Of a DNA stretch of 64,000 nt, positions 42,019 to 51,776 are shown piece after piece (the first letter of the stretch is position 1; the number at the start of each line of letters is the position of its first letter). A program made the position numbers and the translations under genes. The notes beneath the pieces are model-generated. The model had not been told where the DNA came from. It did not search any database and worked only from the letters and a program-made list of their open reading frames with translations. The DNA comes from Oscillospiraceae bacterium (lineage in GTDB: Bacteria; Bacillota; Clostridia; Oscillospirales; Oscillospiraceae): the NCBI GenBank assembly GCA_030625685.1, contig DAOUQJ010000006.1, positions 62,001 through 126,000 of the forward strand, given 5' to 3'.

Positions 42019-44784
42019 TTATGATTGTTCATTGGATTCAGAGTGATATGTGGGACAAGTACATTTCTTGAACTTGAGACCACTGCCACAGGGACAAGGG
42101 TCATTGCGTCCGATTTTTAGAGTTTTCTTGACGGGAGATTTTTTAACAGAACCATCACTACCTGATGATTCACCTGTGATTTTTGCAACACGTTTGCGTT
42201 CTACATTGCCTGTTTGTACACGTGCAACAAAGACTCGTTTCACCGTTTCTTCTTGAATTGCAGAAATCATGGCTTCGAACATATCAAAACCTTCGCGACG
42301 ATACTCAACAACAGGATTCGTTTGGGCGTAAGCACGAAGGACGATGCCTTGTTTTAGCTCGTTCATAGCATCAATATGATCCATCCAATATTCATCAACA
42401 GCACGCAGCATCATCACGCGTTCTAGCTCACGCATCAGATCGTCACCCAGTGCTTCTTCTTTTTGGCTATAAACTTCTAGGGCTTTTTCATTTAAGTAAG
42501 TGATGAGGACATCAGCATCATGGAATTTGGTGTCTTTACTGATAGAATGCATATCATCATCTGATAAGAAAATGCCGTGAAACGGTTGAATAGATTCTGA
42601 AACCGTAAGGGTATCCGGTATCGTGTTGTTTTCACCAGTAAATTGGGAAATGTTTCGTTCAATGAATGCTTGGAGCATGGTAAGGATGTTATCTTTGATG
42701 TTTTCTCCATCGAGTACGGTAGCTCGTTGCTGATAAATAATTTCACGTTGTTTATTTAAAACATCATCGTATTCTAGTACATTCTTTCGAGATTCGAAAT
42801 GTCTAGATTCTACCCGTTTTTGTGCATTTTCAATTCCGTTGGATAACATTTTTGCATCAATAGGGGTGTCATCGTCAATTTTCAATGTTTCCATCATGTT
42901 CATAATTCGGTCGGAACCAAAAAGACGCATAATATCATCCTCTAAGGATAAAAAGAAGCGTGTTTCGCCTGGATCGCCTTGACGACCGGCGCGTCCACGA
43001 AGCTGATTATCAATACGACGAGATTCATGACGTTCTGTACCAAGAATGAATAGACCACCTGCATCTTTGACTCGTTGAGTCTCTTCTGCAAGTTCTTCTT
43101 TGAATTTGTTTTCTGCATCTGTATATCTTTTTCGTGCATCTAAAATGCTTTCGTCATCAGTTTCTGAAAAACCTGTTGCCTCAGCGATAAGCTCTTCAGA
43201 CATACCTTGTTTTCGGAGCAGAGACTTAGCTAAAAACTCACTATTACCACCCAACATAATATCTGTACCACGACCTGCCATGTTGGTAGAAACAGTGACA
43301 GATCCAAACTTGCCTGCTTGTGCAACGATTTCAGCTTCTTTTTCGTGGTTTTTTGCATTTAAGACATTATGACGGACTCCTTGTTTCATCAGCAGTTTAG
43401 AAATGAGTTCTGATTTTTCAATGGAAACGGTACCAACGAGGACAGGTTGACCTTTTTCATGGCATTCGACTATTTGCTTTACAATAGCACGATATTTACC
43501 AGTTGTGTTTTTATAAACTACATCGGGCTGATCAACCCTCGCGATAGCACGGTTTGTTGGAATAGCAACGACGTCCAGCGAATAAGTGTGTCCAAATTCT
43601 TCTTCTTCAGTGAGTGCAGTACCTGTCATACCAGATAGTTTGTTGTAGAGACGGAAGTAGTTTTGGAATGTGATGGTTGCAAGTGTTTTAGATTCTCTTG
43701 CAATGTTCACGCGCTCTTTTGCTTCAATGGCTTGGTGAAGACCTTCATTGTAGCGTCTGCCATACATCAAGCGACCTGTGTACTCATCAACGATGACGAC
43801 TTCTCCATCTTTTACAACATAATCGATATCACGTTTCATCAAACCAATGGCACGGATAGCTTGGTTGATATGATGAGATAATGTGCTGTTTTCAGGATCG
43901 GAAAGGTTTTCTATATTAAAGTTTTTTTCAGCTCGTTCAACACCCCGAGAGGTCAAAGAAACGGAGCGTGCTTTTTCATCGACAATATAGTCAGCATCGA
44001 TGTTTTCTGCTTCTTCTTCTTTGGCGTCTACTGAAGCCACGGTCATGCAGGTTAGTTTCATGACAAAGTTATTGACGATGCTGTATAACTGGGTGGATTC
44101 CTCGCCCATACCGGAAATAATAAGAGGTGTTCTAGCTTCGTCGATTAATATGGAGTCAACTTCGTCTACGATGGCAAAATAATGCCCACGTTGCATCATT
44201 TCATGCTTGTAAATCGCCATGTTATCTCTCAAATAGTCAAAACCATACTCATTGTTAGTGCCATATGTAATATCTGCATTATAGGCTCTCTTTTTTTCTT
44301 CATGCGTCATGCCATGAACAACGAGCCCTACTTCTAAGCCGAGAAAGCGATAGAGTTTTCCCATCCATTCACTGTCACGTTTTGCTAAGTAATCATTGAC
44401 GGTGACAATATGCACGCCTTTTCCTGCAAGAGCGTTGAGGTATGCAGGTAACGTAGCAACCAATGTTTTACCTTCACCTGTTTTCATTTCAGATATGCGG
44501 CCTTGGTGCAGAATAATTCCACCAATTAGCTGTACCCGATAGGGGCGCAATCCCAAAACGCGGTCTGAGGCTTCGCGAATCGTGGCGAATGCTTCAGGAA
44601 GAATTGCGTCGAGTGTTTCACCATTTGCATAGCGTTCTTTTAAGCTTATGGTGTTTTGTTTCAAATCATTATCGCTGAGCATGCGATAGGAGTCTTCTAA
44701 TGCTTCAATTTTTTGAACGATTGGGTTAATGAGTTTAACCTCACGTTCAGATGTTGTACCAAATAGTTTTGAAAAAATACCCAT
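42019..44784 (-). CDS. secA: SecA preprotein translocase ATPase
   Basis: 921 residues. Walker A MKTGEGKTL and the DEAD-type Walker B (IVDEVDSILIDEARTPLIISG) are present, as are GTERHESRRIDNQLRGRAGRQGDPG in the second ATPase fold and the C-terminal SEC-C zinc motif, which here reads CPCGSGLKFKKCTCP (last position Cys-Thr instead of Cys-His). It drives proteins through SecYEG at the membrane. The start ATG 44784 follows AAGGGA. Confidence 0.96.
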   Translation of the reverse strand: MGIFSKLFGTTSEREVKLINPIVQKIEALEDSYRMLSDNDLKQNTISLKERYANGETLDAILPEAFATIREASDRVLGLRPYRVQLIGGIILHQGRISEMKTGEGKTLVATLPAYLNALAGKGVHIVTVNDYLAKRDSEWMGKLYRFLGLEVGLVVHGMTHEEKKRAYNADITYGTNNEYGFDYLRDNMAIYKHEMMQRGHYFAIVDEVDSILIDEARTPLIISGMGEESTQLYSIVNNFVMKLTCMTVASVDAKEEEAENIDADYIVDEKARSVSLTSRGVERAEKNFNIENLSDPENSTLSHHINQAIRAIGLMKRDIDYVVKDGEVVIVDEYTGRLMYGRRYNEGLHQAIEAKERVNIARESKTLATITFQNYFRLYNKLSGMTGTALTEEEEFGHTYSLDVVAIPTNRAIARVDQPDVVYKNTTGKYRAIVKQIVECHEKGQPVLVGTVSIEKSELISKLLMKQGVRHNVLNAKNHEKEAEIVAQAGKFGSVTVSTNMAGRGTDIMLGGNSEFLAKSLLRKQGMSEELIAEATGFSETDDESILDARKRYTDAENKFKEELAEETQRVKDAGGLFILGTERHESRRIDNQLRGRAGRQGDPGETRFFLSLEDDIMRLFGSDRIMNMMETLKIDDDTPIDAKMLSNGIENAQKRVESRHFESRKNVLEYDDVLNKQREIIYQQRATVLDGENIKDNILTMLQAFIERNISQFTGENNTIPDTLTVSESIQPFHGIFLSDDDMHSISKDTKFHDADVLITYLNEKALEVYSQKEEALGDDLMRELERVMMLRAVDEYWMDHIDAMNELKQGIVLRAYAQTNPVVEYRREGFDMFEAMISAIQEETVKRVFVARVQTGNVERKRVAKITGESSGSDGSVKKSPVKKTLKIGRNDPCPCGSGLKFKKCTCPTYHSESNEQS

Positions 44785-45499
44785 TATAAATAGAGTCCCT
44801 TCTTATCAAAATCACAAAAAGGCGTTGCCTAATTTGAGTGAATCAAAATAAATCAAATTAAAGTATACCATAGGTTTTATTGTGAAAAAAGAAGAAAATG
44901 TAAACTTGTCGAGGAGGGGTTTGAGTTATGATATAATATATTCCTGCGAATACAGGGTAGTACTTTGTGAAGAATGCTGAATTTTCATCAAGTAGACATA
45001 GTATAGGTGAAATTGATTTGAAGTAATACTGGATTTATTAAAATATTGAATGTCTTTGTTGTGAGAAAGATATGCCACAGTATCTATCCGCTCAAAACTC
45101 TAAGCCATTGTATAATTTAAATGTGTATTTTGTTGAATCAGTACCTTCATAGAAATATTTGAAATTTGTTTGTTAGAAAAGAAAGATGTTCTAAAGGCGA
45201 AATTAGACTAGGATGACATCATAATAATTGTTATGACAGTGAAGTTGACAAGTAACGAAAATGAAAGTTTATACTTGAGTATGGAAGATAATGGATACAA
45301 CAAGTGAGAGGATGGTCGCAAATACATAAAATTGAATATGTATGCATTATTGATGTATTGAAAAATTAAGGGAAAAATGGTATTCTCATGAGTATCAAAT
45401 ACAAATACAAACAAGCGAAGGCAATTTAAGCAGTTGTTTTTTTAAAATGTCACCTAATAAATTGAGGATATAATACATTGAAAGAAGTGAGGAGATTGC
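44785..45499. other. Intergenic region between secA and the Tad operon
   Basis: About 715 bp between divergent genes. Its AT-rich sequence contains a TATAAT-like string near 45467-45474 that may serve the prepilin peptidase gene. I see no recognised RNA element, and the short frames have no ribosome sites. Confidence 0.4.
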
Positions 45500-46162
45500 A
45501 TGGATCAGTACATATGGATTGTTTTTGGAGTTTTAGGTGGGGTAGTTGGGTTATTTTTGCCTCAAATAGCAGAAAAGATGGCACTTCAGAAAATGAGAAA
45601 AAAAGACTTGGAGCTCGAAAGTAAGCCATTTTATCGTTCAGCACAACTGAAGGTATATTCTTTGATCTGGAGTGGAATTGGTTGGGCAGCATGTGCTTAT
45701 ATTTATGAACTATCGCTTGTCCTACTTTGCTCATTGCTTATTTGGAGTATTGGAATTGTTGTTGTGATTGTAGATGTTAGAATTCATATCATATCCAATG
45801 AAGCTGTGTTATTGTTAGCAGCATTAGGGGTTGTTATACAACTGAAGCTCTTTGGGGTGAAAGCCTTATTGATGTCCATTTTGCTCACAATTATTGTAAT
45901 GATTGTATTAATCAGCGTGGGCAATATGGTAGGATTATGGAAGGTTGGAGCGGGGGATGTAAAGCTTATTGGCAGTATGGTTTTGATACTGGGAAGAAGT
46001 TATATTGTTTACGGAATTATTATAATGGCAGCGTCTATGGGAGTGTTTTCATTAGGTGGAATGATGATGAAAAAGTTGAATCGATACTCAATGATACCTT
46101 TTGCTCCGTTTATTGTGTCAGGAATTATGGCAGGGATTTTGGCAATGTTATTTTTGATTTAG
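45500..46162 (+). CDS. tadV: A24 prepilin peptidase (TadV/CpaA-like)
   Basis: 220 residues, with seven or so hydrophobic helices. The two catalytic aspartates sit in VDVRIHIISNE and in the GxGD motif of KVGAGDVKLIGSM. These define the type IV prepilin peptidases. It would cleave the Flp prepilins encoded just downstream before their hydrophobic helix. It is the first gene of the Tad block, followed by 300 bp and a separate promoter for the pilins. GTGAGGAG precedes the ATG. Confidence 0.9.
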   Translation: MDQYIWIVFGVLGGVVGLFLPQIAEKMALQKMRKKDLELESKPFYRSAQLKVYSLIWSGIGWAACAYIYELSLVLLCSLLIWSIGIVVVIVDVRIHIISNEAVLLLAALGVVIQLKLFGVKALLMSILLTIIVMIVLISVGNMVGLWKVGAGDVKLIGSMVLILGRSYIVYGIIIMAASMGVFSLGGMMMKKLNRYSMIPFAPFIVSGIMAGILAMLFLI

Positions 46163-46236
46163 ATAAATGGTGCAGATAAATGCATGTATTTGAATATTTC
46201 GTTGTGTAAAATGTATAATTATTTGATGTGAAATAC

Positions 46237-46264
46237 TTGACAATTAGCGAAAACAGGGTATAAT
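46237..46264 (+). promoter_or_regulatory. Consensus sigma-A promoter ahead of the Flp pilin genes
   Basis: TTGACA (46237-46242) and TATAAT (46259-46264), both hexamers perfect, 16-base spacer. Expected start near 46271, which leaves a 195-base leader before the first pilin. Confidence 0.75.
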
Positions 46265-46270
46265 GTGCGT

Positions 46271-46466
46271 ATATATTAAATATTTGTCGAAAGAACTAAA
46301 TAATAGTAGACTTTCCCAAATGTGGGGGATTAGTAATTGGGTCGTGCCATATAGGAGATCCACCGATAAGCATAATACTAATGAGTAGAGGAAATCTATT
46401 TGATTAGTTAATTATGAGGATAGGAAGCACTATAGAAGAGGGAAAATTTTGATTGGAGGTATTTTT
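46271..46466 (+). other. Long, apparently structured 5' leader of the pilin transcript
   Basis: About 195 bases between the promoter and the first pilin. Nested pairings are visible: TAGACTTTCC (46307-46316) with GGAAATCTA (46390-46398, one bulge), ATTAGTA (46329-46335) with TACTAAT (46376-46382), and GGGTC (46339-46343) with GATCC (46357-46361). It does not match the cyclic-di-GMP, TPP, SAM or other riboswitch cores I know. It may be a regulatory or mRNA-stability element. Confidence 0.45.
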
Positions 46467-46661
46467 GTGAAAAATTTATGGAATTGGTTTAAAGACGAAG
46501 AGTCAGGACAAGGTATGGTTGAATATGCATTAATCATTGCGGTTATTGCTGCCATTGTTATTGTTGTCATGGGTATATTAGGACCGAAGATTGTAACATT
46601 AGGAAAAACTGATAAACTGAATGCGCCGACGGTTAATACTTCAGATGGCACACTATCGTAA
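46467..46661 (+). CDS. flp: Flp-type type IVb pilin, copy 1
   Basis: 64 residues from GTG 46467 behind GGAGG. A short leader ends in EESGQG, followed by MVEYALIIAVIAAIVIVVMG, the Flp hydrophobic helix with the conserved Glu-Tyr pair at positions 3-4 after the G/M-type cleavage site. The mature pilin is about 45 residues. It assembles into a thin Tad pilus outside the cell. The second copy is encoded 46 bp downstream. Confidence 0.93.
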   Translation: MKNLWNWFKDEESGQGMVEYALIIAVIAAIVIVVMGILGPKIVTLGKTDKLNAPTVNTSDGTLS

Positions 46662-46707
46662 GTATTTATGATTGTTCGATAGGAAATTGCTTCAGGAGGA
46701 ATATTAT

Positions 46708-46890
46708 TTGAGCGATTTAGGATGTTGGTTCAAGAATGAAGAGTCAGGACAAGGTATGGTAGAGTATGCATTGATTATTTCGGTTATTGCTGCTATTGTT
46801 ATTGTTGTCATGGGTATATTAGGACCTAAAATTGTCAATTTAGCTAAGAGTACAAATTTAGCTGAGCCAGCAGCACCATCAGCAGAGTGA
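46708..46890 (+). CDS. flp: Flp-type type IVb pilin, copy 2
   Basis: 60 residues from TTG 46708 behind AGGAGG. The segment from EESGQGMVEYALII to GILGPKIV is almost identical to copy 1 (a single A-to-S difference in the helix core), whereas the leader and the C-terminal tail (ending PAAPSAE) differ. Tandem duplication is evident. It may be a minor or alternative subunit of the same pilus. Confidence 0.92.
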   Translation: MSDLGCWFKNEESGQGMVEYALIISVIAAIVIVVMGILGPKIVNLAKSTNLAEPAAPSAE

Positions 46891-46972
46891 TGATTACATC
46901 ACTAGGAAAAATTAATATTTAGTATTTAACTTCGTGATTTTTAAATCTATCGTTGGTATGTGAATACACAGA

Positions 46973-46998
46973 GCCGAACCTGGGAAACTTGGTTCGGC
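46973..46998 (+). other. GC-rich hairpin between flp2 and tadE
   Basis: GCCGAACC/GGTTCGGC with a 10-base loop in the 138-bp gap. No T-run follows, so it is more likely an mRNA-processing or stability hairpin that separates high pilin expression from the downstream genes than a full terminator. Confidence 0.5.
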
Positions 46999-47028
46999 GT
47001 ATGTGTTTCAAGGGGAGGCAAGGTTTCA

Positions 47029-47412
47029 ATGAAAAGAATATACAGAAATAAAAAAGGACAAGCAACAGTTGAATTCGCTTTGCTTTTGCCCTTGATGGTT
47101 TTTGTGTTATGTTTGATTATCGATTTCGGTTGGATTTTTTTTCAGCATATTTCTGTGAATAATACAAGTAAAGAATGTGCGAGATATGCGTCTATTCACT
47201 ATGAAGAGAGTGGTTATCAAACAGAGGTGTTGGCGATTGCGCAGGCAGGCCTCACGGGTGTTTCTCCAAATGTGGCAATCAGCTCAACCACAGAGACCAT
47301 TACAGCACAAGTTTCTATTGAAGTGCCTATACTAACGGGAATGGCATCTACATTTTTCGGCGATGATAGTCTTGATCTTTCGGCTTCGTGTACGATGAGA
47401 AAAGAAAAATAA
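47029..47412 (+). CDS. tadE: TadE-like pseudopilin
   Basis: 127 residues from ATG 47029 behind GGGGAGG; the upstream in-frame GTG 46960 has no site and would run through the hairpin. A basic N-terminus with KKGQATVEFALLLPLMVFVLC is the TadE motif, followed by a single helix and an outside domain of about 90 residues. TadE is processed by the prepilin peptidase and is required for Tad pilus assembly. Confidence 0.9.
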   Translation: MKRIYRNKKGQATVEFALLLPLMVFVLCLIIDFGWIFFQHISVNNTSKECARYASIHYEESGYQTEVLAIAQAGLTGVSPNVAISSTTETITAQVSIEVPILTGMASTFFGDDSLDLSASCTMRKEK

Positions 47413-47440
47413 ATGACATATTTCTAGATGGAGTGAAAAT

Positions 47441-48184
47441 ATGAAAAAACTAAAAATAGTTGCAGCTCTTGCGGCAATTGCTGTTGCAATTGGCATATAT
47501 TTTTTTCTGAATTATTTGTCAAAACCTGAAGAAGTAAGTACATCAACTGTTTTGGTTGCAGCAGTTAATATTCCTGAAAAAACAATAGTGACTGTTGATA
47601 TGTTACTATATAAAGAATTGCCACAAGAAGCTATTTTAAAGAATGCTTTGACAAATCCTGAAACGGTGATAGGAAAAATGGTGAATTCAGATATGTTTGT
47701 AGGAGAGCAGATGGTTTCTAGTCGTGTGGTTGATGTTGGAAATCAACAAGAAGCAACTACATTGGGCTACGCTGTTGAACCCGGAATGAGAGCGATAACG
47801 ATCGCAGTTGACAATGTGAGCGGTGTTGGCTTTTTACTCTTACCTGGCGACAAAGTTGACATTGTTACCATGTATGAGCGAGATAAAATCAATGCAAACG
47901 ATGATAAGAATAGAATGCAAGCAAAGATTTTAGTCCAAAATGTCACAGTATTGGCTGTTGATAGTAATATGTCTAGAAGTAAGAATAAGATTTTGAAAGA
48001 CGCTGAAAGTGGAGAAAATGCTTCTGGGTATACGTCACTTACGATTATGGTTACACCAACAGATGCTACTATGCTTACATGGGCTGAAAGTGAAGGCGAA
48101 GTTCGTGCAATCTTGCGTTCTCCAATTGATGAAGATTTGGTGGGAACTCCAAGTGTTACGGTAGATACAATTCAGAATAATTAG
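47441..48184 (+). CDS. cpaB: CpaB/RcpC-type pilus assembly protein
   Basis: 247 residues. One N-terminal membrane helix is followed by an SAF domain (VLVAAVNIPEKTIVTVDMLLYKELP) and RcpC-type beta domain (GMRAITIAVDNVSGVGFLLLPGDKVDI). It acts on the outer face during pilus assembly. The start follows GGAGTG. It lies 28 bp behind tadE and 16 bp before tadZ in the same operon. Confidence 0.9.
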   Translation: MKKLKIVAALAAIAVAIGIYFFLNYLSKPEEVSTSTVLVAAVNIPEKTIVTVDMLLYKELPQEAILKNALTNPETVIGKMVNSDMFVGEQMVSSRVVDVGNQQEATTLGYAVEPGMRAITIAVDNVSGVGFLLLPGDKVDIVTMYERDKINANDDKNRMQAKILVQNVTVLAVDSNMSRSKNKILKDAESGENASGYTSLTIMVTPTDATMLTWAESEGEVRAILRSPIDEDLVGTPSVTVDTIQNN

Positions 48185-48200
48185 ATTGGGGGCGATGTGA

Positions 48201-49409
48201 TTGAAAATTAATATTATGCTAGTGAGTAAGATGGATAGCGCAATGAAAAGTATGCGCAGCATGATACAAGATGAGGAACTTGCAGTTGTATTTGAATCAT
48301 CTGGCGGTGCCATCGCTTTGGATCATATTGAAAATGTCTCTCCTAATATTGTTGTGATGAGTTTAACAGCAATGGATATGGATATGTTGAGTCTGGCAGA
48401 ACGTGTCATTCAATATAGACCAAACACTTTCGTCGTATTGCTTATGGAACATCTTACTGTTGAAAACATGCAGTCTGCCATGAAAATTGGTGCGCATAAT
48501 GTCATTGAGTTTCCACAAAATCAAAAAGAATTTTCAGATTATTTAAAAGGGGTTTATAATGCTGAGACAGCACGCTTGAGTATGATGAATGAAAAGCAAG
48601 CAATTGTATGGTCTTCTCAAGTAATTACAGTTTATGCGGCAAAAGGTGGTTTGGGAAAAACAACCATAGCTACAAATCTAGCAGTTGAATTAGCCAAGAA
48701 GAAAAAGAAAGTTGCAATCATTGACTTGGATTTGCAATTCGGAGATGTTCACATATTTATGGATGTTGAACCAAAAGATACAATTGCAGAGCTTGTGCAA
48801 GAAGTATATACACCCAATATTGATTCACTTAGAAGTTATATGGTGATGCATTCCAGTGGCGTACATATTCTTTGTGCTCCCAAAAGTCCTGAATATGCAG
48901 AAATTGTGCATTCTGATCGTGTGCAAAGTGTATTGAGTTTGATGCGGTCTTACTATGATTATATTATTGTAGATACACCGTCTGTCATCAACGATATTAC
49001 AATAACTGCAATAGAGGCTGCGTCTATGGTTCTGTTTGTAGCAGGATTGGATATTTCTACATTGAAAAACTCCAAGTTATCCATCTCTTTATTGGAGTCA
49101 CTTCAACAAAAAGAAAAAGTGAGGATTATCATCAATCGTGCAGTGGAAATTAACTCTATCACTGTGGATGATGTGCAACGTGTCGTGCATGCTCCGATTA
49201 TTGCAAAAATTCCGAGTGACTATATGGTTGCGATTTCTGCGCTCAATAGAGGCATCCCTTTTGTAATTGGGGCAGCAAAAAGCAAATTGAGTTTGGCAAT
49301 TGCAAATATTGCAAACATAATTGAAACTGGTGGAAATGCTAGAGATGGCTTGCCTATGAACGAAACCAAGATAAAAGAACGAAAAAGTCTTATAAAAAGG
49401 AAAAAATGA
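48201..49409 (+). CDS. tadZ: TadZ/CpaE-type ParA-like ATPase
   Basis: 402 residues from TTG 48201 behind GGGGGCG. The first 120 residues form an atypical receiver-like domain that lacks a clear phospho-Asp. The C-terminal part is a ParA/MinD-type ATPase with deviant Walker A (KGGLGKTTIATNLA) and DLDLQFGDVHIFMDV. TadZ localises the Tad machine, often at a cell pole. In an operon with the rest of tad. Confidence 0.9.
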   Translation: MKINIMLVSKMDSAMKSMRSMIQDEELAVVFESSGGAIALDHIENVSPNIVVMSLTAMDMDMLSLAERVIQYRPNTFVVLLMEHLTVENMQSAMKIGAHNVIEFPQNQKEFSDYLKGVYNAETARLSMMNEKQAIVWSSQVITVYAAKGGLGKTTIATNLAVELAKKKKKVAIIDLDLQFGDVHIFMDVEPKDTIAELVQEVYTPNIDSLRSYMVMHSSGVHILCAPKSPEYAEIVHSDRVQSVLSLMRSYYDYIIVDTPSVINDITITAIEAASMVLFVAGLDISTLKNSKLSISLLESLQQKEKVRIIINRAVEINSITVDDVQRVVHAPIIAKIPSDYMVAISALNRGIPFVIGAAKSKLSLAIANIANIIETGGNARDGLPMNETKIKERKSLIKRKK

Positions 49410-49455
49410 AACTGTATTTACGTTTTTAAAGTGTCAGTAATGAAGGAGCGATAAT

Positions 49456-50829
49456 ATGAGTTTGTTAGAAAGGCTTGAAAAACAAAAGAGCGCTCTTCGT
49501 GTGGAAGGGCAAAATATATCTCAGCAAAATGAGTCTGCAACCTCCACAAAACAAAATAATTTTAATCAAATCAAAGAAACTTTGCATAATGAAGTAATTA
49601 ATTTGTTAAAAGAAGATACAAATTCTAAAGATTTGAACGAACATGAAAAAGAAGCGTTTTATAAAGATGCAATTGGAACTTTGATAGAATCTAAAGAATT
49701 TAACATTGCTCGTGGTGAAAAAAATCGGATTATTACTGAGATATACAATGATATCGTAGGCTTAGGACCATTAGAACCTTTGATAAACGATCCAGATATA
49801 ACAGAAATTATGGTCAATGGATATGATAGAGTTTACGTTGAAAATAAAGGGAAAATTATATTAACACAGGTTAAATTCAAAGATGAGGAACACGTTATAA
49901 ATATCATCAATCGAATTGTAAATTCTGTAGGTAGACGCATAGATGAATCAAGTCCGATGGTCGATGCCAGACTTGCAGACGGTTCACGTGTTAATGCAGT
50001 AATTCCACCTATTGTGTTATCTGGTCCAAGTATTACAATACGTAAGTTTTCTAAAAGTCCACTCACAGTATCTGATTTGATTCAGTTCTCTTCTGTTTCA
50101 CCGCCGATGATGGCATTTTTAGAAGCATGTGTAAAAGGAAGACTTAATATTATTGTTTCAGGAGGTACAGGTAGTGGCAAAACAACACTTTTGGGTGTGT
50201 TATCTGCATATATACCGAATGATGAACGTATTGTCACCATTGAGGATGCGGCAGAACTTCAATTAAGACAGGATCATGTCATAACATTAGAAACGAGACC
50301 AGCAAATATTGAAGGTGCAGGTCAGATAACAATACGTGATTTGGTGCGAAACTCTTTGCGTATGAGACCGAATAGAATTGTCGTAGGTGAGGTGCGTTCT
50401 GGTGAAACATTAGACATGCTTCAAGCGATGAACACAGGTCATGATGGCTCCCTAACAACAGCTCATGCCAACTCACCTAGAGATGTGGTGTCTAGACTTG
50501 AGACTATGGTGCTTATGTCTGGATTAGAGATGCCTATAAAAGCAATTAGAGAGCAAATTGCAGCAGCCATGGACTTGATCGTTCATGTATCACGTATGAG
50601 AGATGGGTCTAGGAAAATCACGAATATTACAGAAATTGTAGGTATCGAAGGAGATACGATTACTTTACAAGATTTGTTTGTGTATCGTCCTGGAGGAGTA
50701 CATGCAAACGGGAAAAGCAAAGGAAGATTTGATTCGACTGGGACAAGACCAGCATTTGCTGAAAAACTCAATGCAAGTGGAATAAAATTAAAAGATGATT
50801 GGTTTCAAACTGAGGTGTTTAAATGGTAA
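49456..50829 (+). CDS. tadA: TadA/CpaF secretion ATPase
   Basis: 457 residues. Walker A SGGTGSGKTTLLG, an Asp box (ERIVTIEDAAELQL) and a Walker B region (RMRPNRIVVGEVRSGE), followed by HDGSLTTAHANSPRD, define a type II/IV secretion ATPase of the TadA/CpaF branch. It hexamerises on the cytosolic face and drives pilus polymerisation. AAGGAGCG precedes the ATG. Its end overlaps tadB by 7 bases. Confidence 0.95.
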   Translation: MSLLERLEKQKSALRVEGQNISQQNESATSTKQNNFNQIKETLHNEVINLLKEDTNSKDLNEHEKEAFYKDAIGTLIESKEFNIARGEKNRIITEIYNDIVGLGPLEPLINDPDITEIMVNGYDRVYVENKGKIILTQVKFKDEEHVINIINRIVNSVGRRIDESSPMVDARLADGSRVNAVIPPIVLSGPSITIRKFSKSPLTVSDLIQFSSVSPPMMAFLEACVKGRLNIIVSGGTGSGKTTLLGVLSAYIPNDERIVTIEDAAELQLRQDHVITLETRPANIEGAGQITIRDLVRNSLRMRPNRIVVGEVRSGETLDMLQAMNTGHDGSLTTAHANSPRDVVSRLETMVLMSGLEMPIKAIREQIAAAMDLIVHVSRMRDGSRKITNITEIVGIEGDTITLQDLFVYRPGGVHANGKSKGRFDSTGTRPAFAEKLNASGIKLKDDWFQTEVFKW

Positions 50830-51764
50830 TTCTATTTATTTCCGTTTGTGCAGCTATTGTTGTGTATTCTGTCATCGAAATCTTTGAACTGCGAAATGAT
50901 AAGAAAATATTAGATGATAGAATCAGAGCGATTGGTACACATGTTGATATTGATACGGTTCGAGACACTGTGCTCAAAGAGAACAAACGTAAAAAAAGTG
51001 TCTTTGCTGGCATGAAACTTGTTAGTCGTAAGTTTGATGATAGTTTGGTCATTTCAGGAATTAAATTGAGCGGAAACGAGTTTGTAATTATGTGGGCAGT
51101 TCTCACTATTGTTCCTATGACGCTTTTATTGATGTTGGGTAAAAGCGTTGTTTCAGCTATTGCGATTGCAATTATTGGCTTTGCAATTCCTCCCATGATT
51201 GTGAGTCGAAGCAAGCAGAAACGTTTGGTGCTGTTTAATAAGCAACTCGGTGAATCACTTGTGATTATGAGTAACTGTATGAAATCAGGATACTCATTTC
51301 AGCAAGCAATAGAGAGTACTGTCGAAGAAATGCAAGCTCCGATTTCTGTTGAATTTGGCCGAGTTGTGAGAGAACTTAATTATGGTGTGCCCTTACAAGA
51401 AGCATTGGGAAATATGAAAGATAGAGTAAATAATGAGGATTTTAACATTATGGTGTCTGCTGTATTGACCTCAACACAAATTGGTGCAAATCTATCAGAT
51501 ATGTTACAAACCATATCGCATACAATTCAGGATAGGATTAGTATGCGTGATGAAGTTAGAGTTTTGACTGCACAAGGTCGCATTTCTGGAATAATTGTGG
51601 GTTTGTTGCCGATAGCTTTGATGTTGATTTTGATGCTAATTAATCCGAATTATATTCAGTCTTTTTTAGATGAAGAGCTTGGTCGGATTATGCTCATGAT
51701 AGGCGCATGTATGGAATTATTGGGCTTTTTAATTATTAGAAGAATTATTGATATCAAATACTAG
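50823..51764 (+). CDS. tadB: TadB inner-membrane platform protein
   Basis: 313 residues, with hydrophobic helices near both ends. The conserved T2SSF domain includes LGESLVIMSNCMKSGYSFQQAIE and VPLQEALGNM. It forms the membrane platform of the Tad machine together with TadC. Overlaps tadA by 7 bases, indicating translational coupling. Confidence 0.92.
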   Translation: MVILFISVCAAIVVYSVIEIFELRNDKKILDDRIRAIGTHVDIDTVRDTVLKENKRKKSVFAGMKLVSRKFDDSLVISGIKLSGNEFVIMWAVLTIVPMTLLLMLGKSVVSAIAIAIIGFAIPPMIVSRSKQKRLVLFNKQLGESLVIMSNCMKSGYSFQQAIESTVEEMQAPISVEFGRVVRELNYGVPLQEALGNMKDRVNNEDFNIMVSAVLTSTQIGANLSDMLQTISHTIQDRISMRDEVRVLTAQGRISGIIVGLLPIALMLILMLINPNYIQSFLDEELGRIMLMIGACMELLGFLIIRRIIDIKY

Positions 51765-51776
51765 GGGGGACATATA

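Noticed and set aside
46271-46466. Cyclic-di-GMP riboswitch (class I or II) in the pilin leader
   Set aside because: Neither class core is visible, so only an unassigned structured leader is reported.
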